Assembly: GCA_029560455.1 (NCBI GenBank)
Contig: JAKQKW010000168.1
Location: 1-21,847, forward strand
Direction: 5' to 3'
DNA: 21,847 nucleotides
DNA from: Candidatus Rifleibacteriota bacterium
GTDB lineage: Bacteria; Riflebacteria; Ozemobacteria; Ozemobacterales; Ozemobacteraceae
The position numbers were made by a program, and so were the translations under genes. Shown here in pieces: positions 15,624 to 21,847 of this stretch; positions within the stretch are counted from its first letter, which is position 1; every line of letters starts with the position of its first letter. Under the pieces are notes generated by a model. That model saw nothing but the letters and a program-made list of their open reading frames with translations. It was not told the origin of the DNA and made no database searches.

Positions 15624-16004
15624 TCAGCGAAAACTGCTGTAGGGCACGCCGTTGATTCCGGGCTGAGTCGAGGCTGATTTTACCGTAAAAGTGCCGCTGG
15701 CATCGATACCCGTCTGCCAGTCAAAACTGCCGGTCATCGGGTCAATATAGGCACGCCGAAGAAACCGCCGACCTTCAGCATCGCGAAGAAGTTCATCGAG
15801 ACTCTGCGGCTGCCGGTTATGGCAGCGTTCAAAACGCACAACCGCACGCCTGAATTCACCGAGCATAAAGCGCAGGTCATCTTCGTGCCGCCTTCTGACT
15901 TCGAGATCGGCCCGCGGAATAACAACACTCAGGCCAACAGCCAGAAGAATCACCGCTACGGTTACCACCAGCAGCGAAATGCCGCGGCGGTCAGAAATCG
16001 GCAT
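15624..16004 (-). CDS. Pseudopilin-like minor protein without Glu5
   Basis: A 126-residue protein with a type IV prepilin-like N-terminus. A short basic leader, MPISDRRG, is followed by ISLLVVTVAVILLAVG, so PilD-type cleavage would fall after G8. Position +5 of the mature form is Val instead of the usual Glu, a feature known from some minor tip pseudopilins. After the helix comes a charged helical region (EVRRRHEDDLRFMLGEFRRAV) and a small C-terminal part with DPMTGSFDWQT and TVKS...GVPYSSF. These match the neighbour's DPFTEKTDTWKT and DVKS...GVSYADF, so the two are paralogues. The start has GGAG six bases upstream, and the first 14 bases overlap the upstream gene, indicating translational coupling. 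It is the last gene of the right-hand operon. Confidence 0.72.
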   Translation of the reverse strand: MPISDRRGISLLVVTVAVILLAVGLSVVIPRADLEVRRRHEDDLRFMLGEFRRAVVRFERCHNRQPQSLDELLRDAEGRRFLRRAYIDPMTGSFDWQTGIDASGTFTVKSASTQPGINGVPYSSFR

Positions 16005-16368
16005 AGCTCACTCCGTCGAGGCTTACCCCTTCGGCACCCGATTTGACGTCATAGACATCCGCGACGTCAGGCTCTGACGAAACGGTTTTCCAGGTGTCGG
16101 TCTTCTCAGTAAACGGGTCGGCCGGAATAGCTCTGATGTAGCCATCACGCACCAGAGCTTCAAGACTTTCAGGCCATTTCTCGTGATCTTTATAATAGTT
16201 GTTCAGAGTGGTTCTGAAAGTATGCAGGCTGTTCTTCAATGCGGTTTCTCTGGCACGCAGAATCGTTTTTCCGTACATCGGCACCACAGTTGAATAAAGA
16301 ATGCCGATGATGGCAACGACAACACTCATTTCGACAAGGGTAAAGGCACGCCGGCTGATTGTTTTCAT
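15991..16368 (-). CDS. GspG/PulG-type pseudopilin
   Basis: A 125-residue protein with a standard class-III (type IV pilin) signal. The leader MKTISRRA is followed by FTLVEMSVVVAIIGIL, with Glu at mature position 5. Residue -1 is Ala instead of the usual Gly, which prepilin peptidases tolerate less commonly. The body resembles small GspG-like pseudopilins: a long N-terminal helix, NNYYKDHEKWPESLEALVRDGYI and a short C-terminal sheet with the AIPADPFTE stretch. It may be part of a pseudopilus, or a minor pilin that primes pilus assembly. The start has GAGG nine bases upstream. It follows the degenerate PilT-like gene by 5 bp and overlaps the next gene by 14 bp. Confidence 0.85.
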   Translation of the reverse strand: MKTISRRAFTLVEMSVVVAIIGILYSTVVPMYGKTILRARETALKNSLHTFRTTLNNYYKDHEKWPESLEALVRDGYIRAIPADPFTEKTDTWKTVSSEPDVADVYDVKSGAEGVSLDGVSYADF

Positions 16369-16373
16369 AACTG

Positions 16374-17414
16374 CTAACCTCTGGTTCCCCGGTAAAAATC
16401 AAGAAAGTCTTCGCCCGCAGCGCGTTCGAGATCGTTCTTGAGACTTAATTTCTGCACTGCCTGCGAAAACAGCTGGCTGCCAGGCCCAAGACTGGTAATG
16501 TTCGGCTCAAGCTGCGAAATTTTGCCTTTCTGAATGATACTCATGGCGGTATTGTTCATCACCAGAGTTTCATGAACCGGCACAATACGTTTGCCGCCGG
16601 TGTCAGAAATCAAAGCCTGCGAGCAGATACCCTGCAGATTTTCGGCGAGAACCTGGCAGACATATTCGCGGTCTGACTCGGGAAATGAAAAGATGAACTT
16701 TTCGAGCGTATTCACCATTCCGAGTGTCTGCATGCTCAGAATCACAAAATGGCCGCCCGCTACGTATTCAACAATGTTTCTGAAAGGAATCTCGCGTTTA
16801 AGATCGCCAATTACAAGCGTATCAACATCCATTCGCTTCGCAAAATTGATGCCCTGCTCGATCAGATAAATATCTTTGCGGAACTGGCGCTGTGAAATGC
16901 GACTGCGCTTCTGCTCGAAATGAAATTCGATCGGATCTTCGATAATCAGCACATGTCGCTGATGCTGCTGATTGATACGCTCAACCATCGCGGCGAGAGA
17001 AGTCGAGATACCTGATCTGGCCGGGCCGGCAATAATAAAAATGCCCTTTCTGGCGTCGATACACTGAACCAGCGAATCGGGGAAACGAATTTCTTCGAGA
17101 CTCGGAATTTTGCTGTTGATGATCTTTATCAGAGCAACAGGCTTCTGCTGTGAGTGAAAAAGGGTCAGGCGAAAATTGCACGGTGGTTTGCCGAAAAAAT
17201 TCGCCTCAAATGAACTGATTTTGGCAAATTTCTGCTGCTCTTCGGCGCTGAGAAGATCTTTTATCAGAGTGCTCATATCGTCTTCGTGCAGAACCGGCAG
17301 ATCCATGTGGCGCAGAAACTTATTTTTACGCATCAGAGGCTTGGCTCCAACCTTGATGTGCAGTTCGGTGCCACCGGTAGCTTTAACCTTCTCGATCATT
17401 TTCCTGATATCCAT
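16374..17414 (-). CDS. PilT-like protein with lost Walker A lysine (probable pseudo-ATPase)
   Basis: A 346-residue protein aligned along its whole length with PilT retraction ATPases: an N-terminal PAS-like domain (MDIRKMIEKVKATGGTELHIKVGAKP), then a RecA-like core. The core motifs have decayed. Walker A is GPARSGIS (130-137), with Ile136 (codon ATC) in place of the essential Lys. Walker B is DVDTLVIGDLKR, with Asp204 for the usual Glu. The His box reads HFVILSMQT, with Gln229 for the second His. The Asp box IIEDPIEF (157-164) is kept, so the fold is probably intact. The frame is undisturbed and AAAGGAG lies eight bases before the ATG, so this is an expressed gene and not a pseudogene. It probably does not hydrolyse ATP normally and may be a regulatory subunit or form mixed hexamers. 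Confidence 0.85.
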   Translation of the reverse strand: MDIRKMIEKVKATGGTELHIKVGAKPLMRKNKFLRHMDLPVLHEDDMSTLIKDLLSAEEQQKFAKISSFEANFFGKPPCNFRLTLFHSQQKPVALIKIINSKIPSLEEIRFPDSLVQCIDARKGIFIIAGPARSGISTSLAAMVERINQQHQRHVLIIEDPIEFHFEQKRSRISQRQFRKDIYLIEQGINFAKRMDVDTLVIGDLKREIPFRNIVEYVAGGHFVILSMQTLGMVNTLEKFIFSFPESDREYVCQVLAENLQGICSQALISDTGGKRIVPVHETLVMNNTAMSIIQKGKISQLEPNITSLGPGSQLFSQAVQKLSLKNDLERAAGEDFLDFYRGTRG

Positions 17415-17428
17415 GCTTCAGACTCCTT

Positions 17429-18475
17429 TCAGCTGTTGATTCGCGATTTATCGATCGCGAAATCAGAACCGACCTTCTGGCTGACAATGCGCTTTCTGAC
17501 CAGATGCGCCAGCTGAGAGTCGAAGGTTTTCATACCGGCAATTTCACCCTGCCCCTGAAGGGCCCTGAACATACTCATATTGTTGTTGCGAACCAGTGCT
17601 TTCATCTGCGGAGTATTGATCATAATGTCAAAAATCGCCACCCGGCCATTTTTGTCTTCGCGTGGTACGAGTCGCTGACTGATGATCATCTTCAGCTGCG
17701 CCGCGATTCTGGCGCGCAGAGCCTCGCGATCGGCCGGTTCCCGGCAGTTGATGAGGCGCTCAAGAATCTGCTGGCAGTCACCGCCTTCGGTTGAACCTAT
17801 AACCATGCATCCTGACTCGCACAGGGTCAGTGCCTGATCCATGGCATCGGGGTAGTTTATAGAGTCTGAAACGACAACGTCGGGGTCGACGCGGTAGGCT
17901 TCGCAGAGGCCATTGTAGAAATTCGAGATATCTACCGGAATACTGCGCTGAATGAACGCGGCCTTGTCGTCTTTAAAGACGTATTCGACCGGGTTTTCGA
18001 TGGTAAAAATACTCTTTTCGAAATGTCGATTGATAAAATTAAGCATCGCGGCAATGGTGCTGGTTTTGCCTTCGCAGGAAGGGCTGCCGACGAGAATCAG
18101 GCCTGATGGCTGCGAGATGACCTTGCGCACGCCCTCGGTAAAACCGAGTTCATCGAGATCGAAGAATTTCTCGTTAATGAAGCGTATTGCCAGTGCAAAC
18201 TTGCCCTTGTCGAGAAATACCGAGAAGCGCAGACGACCGACAGTCGGCACTTCTTCGGCGTAGGTGACCTGTCGCTGTTTGCCGAGAATTTCGCGGGCTT
18301 TTGGCGTGCTGGTTTCGAGAATGATCTTCTTGATCTGATCTTCACTCAGCTGAACCGAATCAAGCTTTTCAAGCTGGCCATTCAGGCGGTAAAAAACCGG
18401 CTGATCCGGGAAAAGATGCATATCTGAAGCACCTTTAACCTTTACCAGCTGACAAACCTTCATTAATTCTGACAT
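17429..18475 (-). CDS. Divergent PilT-like protein with altered Walker B and His box
   Basis: A 348-residue PilT homologue. The N-terminal domain starts MSELMKVCQLVKVKGASDMH, and the C-terminus keeps the family's FDSQLAHLVRKRIVS helix. Walker A reads SPSCEGKT (131-138): Lys137 and Thr138 remain, but the first Gly is replaced by Ser. The Asp box is TIENPVEY (Asp to Asn, catalytic-type Glu160 kept). Walker B is DPDVVVSDSINYP, with Asp204 for Glu and the following Arg lost. The His box is CMVIGSTEGG, with both histidines gone. Nucleotide binding may persist, but coupled hydrolysis is doubtful. GAGG lies seven bases before the ATG. It is 27 bp after the HEAT-TPR gene and 14 bp before the second degenerate paralogue. 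Confidence 0.85.
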   Translation of the reverse strand: MSELMKVCQLVKVKGASDMHLFPDQPVFYRLNGQLEKLDSVQLSEDQIKKIILETSTPKAREILGKQRQVTYAEEVPTVGRLRFSVFLDKGKFALAIRFINEKFFDLDELGFTEGVRKVISQPSGLILVGSPSCEGKTSTIAAMLNFINRHFEKSIFTIENPVEYVFKDDKAAFIQRSIPVDISNFYNGLCEAYRVDPDVVVSDSINYPDAMDQALTLCESGCMVIGSTEGGDCQQILERLINCREPADREALRARIAAQLKMIISQRLVPREDKNGRVAIFDIMINTPQMKALVRNNNMSMFRALQGQGEIAGMKTFDSQLAHLVRKRIVSQKVGSDFAIDKSRINS

Positions 18476-18502
18476 TTCCTGACCTCTTCAGTTATTTTAC
18501 TT

Positions 18503-20692
18503 TTAAATGCGCTGCAGCAGTTCTATAACATTTTTCAACACCTGACTGTCGGCCGGCAGTGTCTTGCGCAGCGTTTCGAGAATTCTTCTCGCCTTTTCGG
18601 TCTCACCGATAGAATAATAGCAAAGAGCAAGATGATAAGACGAGGACAAATCGCGGGGATTAGCCTGCAAACCAAGGTTCAGAGCCTCTATCGCCTCTGA
18701 ATACTTTTTCTGGTTGAAGTATGCCAGGCCAAGCGCCCCGTATACCCTGATAACATTTTTTCTGTCGTCAGCAGGAACGTATTTTTTGAGCTTTTCATAG
18801 CAACTGGCCAGTCTGCCCCATTCCTTGCGACGGAAATAAATCTGCCCGAGCAGGATTCCGGCTTCGATATGAGCAGGCTGATGACCGATAGTCTTTTCAA
18901 GAATTTCCTGGGAACGCGTCATGTCGCCGAGATTATAGAGCGAACTTGCCAGATAAAACGCCAGGTCAGCGTTATGGCTGTCTTCTTTGCAGAGCTGTTC
19001 AAAGATTGCTTTCGCCCGGTTGAAATCGCGACTGTCGAAGAAAGCCAGGCCTTCTTTCATGAGGCTTTCTGAGTCTGCCGCCGCCGCCGAAACCGGTGCC
19101 GGCGAATCGAAAGTTGCGATGCCTTCCATGTCGCGCTTTACTTCTTCGGCAAGAGCATTGAGAAGAACCCGCGAAAAAGCGTCGGTCTGCTGCACGAATT
19201 CGCCAAGCACTCCGGCAATTTTTACCCACACCTGCAGCTCGGCTTCACGTTTCTTGTCTTTCAGGCCGGCAGCAAGCTCTTCAAAAACATTGAGATCACC
19301 GTTAAGCAACAGGGCCTTATAGTATTCTGAATAGACACCCGAGCGCACAGCTCCGAGGAACTTCTTGACTTTGCCGAGTTCTTCACGGGCCCCAAGATGC
19401 CCTAGAGCCGCAATCAGCCAGGGCAGTTCCTCTTCCGGCTCTTTTTTGATGCGCTCAAAGATCAGCGGTATTGCAGCTGTAAGACGGCGGTCAACGATAT
19501 ATCTGAGAAGATATTCAACCACCGGCGGGCTATCTTCTTTTTTGAACAGGCCGATAATCGCATCGTCAGGGAAATCGGCAATGCGGGTTGCACATTCTAC
19601 GGCTTCCCGGCGCACCCACTGGTTTTCGTCAGCGAGAAGCGGCTGGATCTCGCGGACACCCACCATATCTCCAAGTTCCAGGGCTGCTTTAAGAGCCATT
19701 TTCCGCACACCGAAATTTTCGTCGGCAAGCAGCTGATGCACATATTCTTCGCGTTTCGGGTTATTGATTCTTGCGAGAACATAGGCGGCCGAGCGCCGGG
19801 TCGGCGCATCGCGGCTCTGCAGCATTGCTGCAAGTTCTTCGGTAACCGCTTCGGCATCAGCATTAGCCAGGGCAATGCACAGATTGGCCCTGACACGGTT
19901 ATTCGGATGCCCGTAAAATTTCTTGAGCTTGCGCTTCATTTCGAGTGCCGGAATTTTAAGCAGCGAAACCGCTTCGACTGAATTGGCCTGAATACGCGGA
20001 TCATACGAGGCCAGCCCACTTTCGAAAGTCTTCAGCAGACGCCCTTCAGCGAAAGGTGCCAGCGATGAGATGATAATCGCCTTCAATCTTGAATCACGGG
20101 CAATTTCGAACTGACCGACCAGTGCAGGAATCGCTTCGGGGTCGCGCATTTTTGAGAGAATTTCGAGAACATTGATGACAATCCATTCGTCAGGGTCGTT
20201 AAGCAGGCCGCACAGGGCCTGAACCACATCACGACCACCCATTTTGTGCAGGGCGCGGGCCGAATAATACCGCACCATGCGGTCTTCGTCACGCAGCAGC
20301 TCCATCAGCGGTCGGGTTGCCATGGGATCGCCGATCTCACCGAGAACTCTGACGATTTCTTCTTTATAAAGCGAATCGGGGTCTTGAAGGCGCTCAAGCA
20401 GCTTTGCAACCGGAGTACTGCTGCGGTAATGGCCCAGGGCGGTCACCGGTTCAATATAATCAGGGTATTCCTGAAAAGCTCTGGCAAGTGTCTGCAATGA
20501 CTCAGGGTCACCGATGCGGCCGAGACTCAACAGAGATTCAAATTTCAATTCATCAGAAAAGTCTTCATTGACCATGCCCTCTAGCCGCGTAGTTGATGGC
20601 TTGAGCAGTCGGCGCGTCGCCTTCACATAGCGAAAAGCTTCGATTTCGGGCTCAGCATGCCGGTGTTGACGATCATGTTTATGGTGGCTCAT
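18503..20692 (-). CDS. HEAT-repeat and TPR scaffold protein within the pilT operon
   Basis: A 729-residue protein without signal peptide or membrane segments, so it should be cytoplasmic. A His-rich start (MSHHKHDRQHRH) leads into about ten HEAT/PBS-lyase-type repeats (about 40-400), for example YKEEIVRVLGEIGDPMATRPL, RYYSARALHKMGGRDVVQAL and VRANLCIALANADAEAVTEEL. A helical region follows. TPRs fill about 545-729 (MKEGLAFFDSRDFNRAKAIF, GALGLAYFNQKKYSEAIEALNLGL, SYHLALCYYSIGETEKARRILETL). Its ATG overlaps the pilT stop (ATGA), and AAGGAG lies eight bases upstream, so its translation is coupled to that of pilT. This suggests it binds or organises the retraction ATPases. The exact partner is not known. 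Confidence 0.85.
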   Translation of the reverse strand: MSHHKHDRQHRHAEPEIEAFRYVKATRRLLKPSTTRLEGMVNEDFSDELKFESLLSLGRIGDPESLQTLARAFQEYPDYIEPVTALGHYRSSTPVAKLLERLQDPDSLYKEEIVRVLGEIGDPMATRPLMELLRDEDRMVRYYSARALHKMGGRDVVQALCGLLNDPDEWIVINVLEILSKMRDPEAIPALVGQFEIARDSRLKAIIISSLAPFAEGRLLKTFESGLASYDPRIQANSVEAVSLLKIPALEMKRKLKKFYGHPNNRVRANLCIALANADAEAVTEELAAMLQSRDAPTRRSAAYVLARINNPKREEYVHQLLADENFGVRKMALKAALELGDMVGVREIQPLLADENQWVRREAVECATRIADFPDDAIIGLFKKEDSPPVVEYLLRYIVDRRLTAAIPLIFERIKKEPEEELPWLIAALGHLGAREELGKVKKFLGAVRSGVYSEYYKALLLNGDLNVFEELAAGLKDKKREAELQVWVKIAGVLGEFVQQTDAFSRVLLNALAEEVKRDMEGIATFDSPAPVSAAAADSESLMKEGLAFFDSRDFNRAKAIFEQLCKEDSHNADLAFYLASSLYNLGDMTRSQEILEKTIGHQPAHIEAGILLGQIYFRRKEWGRLASCYEKLKKYVPADDRKNVIRVYGALGLAYFNQKKYSEAIEALNLGLQANPRDLSSSYHLALCYYSIGETEKARRILETLRKTLPADSQVLKNVIELLQRI

Positions 20693-21726
20693 TCTACAAT
20701 CTCCTTCATGATCGTCGAGACAAGCTTGCCGTCTACGCGTTCATCCTTGAGAATTTCAGTGAGCGAGTCCTTGAGGGTCTTGCAGCCATCTTTGCGGGCC
20801 AGCATCAATGCTGACTTAAGCTGATTGGTTTTCTTTTCGCGAATCATATTGCGCATTGCCGAATTCATCATCATCATCTCGTAAGCCATGACACGCTCTT
20901 TCTTGTGCAGACTCGGAAGCAGAATCTGTGAAATGATACCGATCAGCGACATGGATACCTGGGTGCGAATTTCTTCGTGGCGGTGACCGGGAAACATGTT
21001 GATGATACGGTCAATCGTCTGCACCGCCCCCACCGTATGCAGGGTCGAAAGCACCAGATGACCGGTTTCAGCGGCAGTCAGAACCATTTCGATGGTATCG
21101 ACATCGCGCATTTCACCGACGAGAATTACATCAGGGTCTTCACGCAGGGCATTCATCAGGGCACTGTGGTAGCAATTGGCTGTCACACCGATTTCACGTT
21201 GCGTAAAAATCGACTTGCGTTCGCGGTAAACGAATTCGATCGGGTCTTCGATGGTAATGACATGCCGGGCCGACATGCGGTTTATCTCGTTGACAATCGC
21301 CGCGAGCGTATGGGTTTTGCCGGAGTTCGCGGGCCCGGTCACCAGAAACAGGCCGCGCGGTCGCGTGGCGATTTCCTTGAGAAGGGGCGGCAGGCCGAGC
21401 GAATCGATCGACGGCGTCGCCAGCGGAATAAAACGGAAAGCTCCCGAGAGACAGCCGCGCTGGCTGAAAATACAGGCGCGCACCCGCCAGCGGTTTTTAT
21501 ATCTGGCCATGAAGTTGGCCTCGTGCAGACTGCGCAGATCATTCTGCGCCTTCACGTCCATCAACGGCAAAAAGAGGTTTGGCATTTCCTGGTAGGCAAG
21601 CGGCTCTTCAGGCAGTGGAATCAGGCGCCCACCAACTCTTATCAGAGGTGGCGAACCTGCCTTGAGGTGCAGGTCAGAAGCCTGGCGTTCGATCGCGATT
21701 TCGAAAAATTTGTGTATTTTCAGCAT
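20689..21726 (-). CDS. pilT: Canonical PilT-type twitching motility/retraction ATPase
   Basis: A 345-residue hexameric ATPase that depolymerises type IV pili at the inner membrane. All core motifs are intact: the N-terminal ASDLHLKAGSPP; Walker A GPANSGKT (131-138, K137); Asp box TIEDPIEF (158-165); Walker B DPDVILVGEMRD (E205); His box HLVLSTLHT (223-231, both histidines); and the arginine-bearing stretch IDRIINMFP. GGAG lies seven bases before the ATG, and the gene lies 12 bp after the stop of another PilT. The canonical AIRNLI-type region is represented by MMMNSAMRNMIREKK (AMRNMIRE), a motif tied to retraction activity. The ATG of the HEAT-TPR gene overlaps its stop. Confidence 0.93.
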   Translation of the reverse strand: MLKIHKFFEIAIERQASDLHLKAGSPPLIRVGGRLIPLPEEPLAYQEMPNLFLPLMDVKAQNDLRSLHEANFMARYKNRWRVRACIFSQRGCLSGAFRFIPLATPSIDSLGLPPLLKEIATRPRGLFLVTGPANSGKTHTLAAIVNEINRMSARHVITIEDPIEFVYRERKSIFTQREIGVTANCYHSALMNALREDPDVILVGEMRDVDTIEMVLTAAETGHLVLSTLHTVGAVQTIDRIINMFPGHRHEEIRTQVSMSLIGIISQILLPSLHKKERVMAYEMMMMNSAMRNMIREKKTNQLKSALMLARKDGCKTLKDSLTEILKDERVDGKLVSTIMKEIVE

Positions 21727-21738
21727 CCGGCTTCTCCG

Positions 21739-21847
21739 TCAGATGGGCGGTTCGTTGAGGATTTTGCGCAGGGCCGCCGGGTTTGGCGCCACCGAATAAG
21801 CGTCTTCTTTTCTGACGACACGGTCTTTAACCAGCTGTGCCAGAGAC
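21739..21847 (-). CDS. C-terminal end of another PilT-type ATPase (truncated by window)
   Basis: The last 35 codons read SLAQLVKDRVVRKEDAYSVA, then PNPAALRKILNEPPI and stop. The SLAQLVKDG...EDA...NPEELR pattern is the hallmark C-terminus of PilT/PilU proteins, clearer here than in the complete paralogues of this window. The gene extends beyond base 21847. Only 12 bp separate its stop from the start of the next pilT, so it belongs to the same operon. Whether its catalytic motifs are intact cannot be seen. Confidence 0.85.
   Translation of the reverse strand, partial: SLAQLVKDRVVRKEDAYSVAPNPAALRKILNEPPI

Noticed and set aside
15624..16004. GspK- or GspH-specific assignment of the Glu5-less pseudopilin
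   Set aside because: Loss of Glu5 is suggestive, but the length and C-terminus do not match a particular Gsp family well enough.
16374..18475. Calling the two degenerate PilT genes pseudogenes
   Set aside because: Frames are complete, ribosome binding sites are good and most of the fold is conserved; only catalytic motifs have changed.

Overview
The window looks like ordinary chromosomal DNA of a Gram-negative-type (diderm) bacterium with near-balanced base composition. Several exported proteins, a TatA subunit, type IV pilus/pseudopilin genes and multi-domain TPR/HEAT proteins support this. The density of TPR proteins together with a run of PilT-like genes is reminiscent of deep-branching uncultured phyla such as Riflebacteria, but that placement is an impression from gene style and not a demonstrated match. 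No rRNA, tRNA, CRISPR, transposon or phage gene was seen.

Left part (1-5749). The window opens inside a gamma-glutamyltransferase-like Ntn hydrolase. Its stop codon overlaps that of a convergent gene for an exported protein with an MlaC-like part, a second globular part and an acidic proline-rich tail. Divergent from that gene are a short tatA gene (2322-2492) and a 704-residue periplasmic TPR protein. A perfect 20-bp bidirectional terminator hairpin separates this pair from a convergent gene for a membrane-anchored FHA protein. A 496-bp gap without a convincing gene follows.

Middle part (6246-15619, all + strand). One likely operon encodes an exported TPR protein, a KtrB/TrkH-type potassium channel subunit with an unusual N-terminal membrane extension, its single-RCK partner, and a two-TM HAMP-PAS protein without any output domain. 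A separately promoted SO_0444-type metal permease carries a C-terminal HMA domain. Next is a SpoIID/LytB-family exported protein whose promoter sits right against the start codon, so its mRNA may be leaderless, and then recN.

Right part (15624-21847, all - strand). A tightly packed operon, running right to left, encodes the C-terminus of a PilT, a complete canonical PilT, a HEAT+TPR scaffold-like protein, two PilT-like proteins whose catalytic motifs have decayed (one has lost the Walker A lysine), and two related pseudopilin-like proteins. Several PilT paralogues, of which some look like pseudo-ATPases, interleaved with a repeat scaffold and two pseudopilins form the most unusual unit here. 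It may be a dedicated or regulated pilus-retraction or pseudopilus machine.
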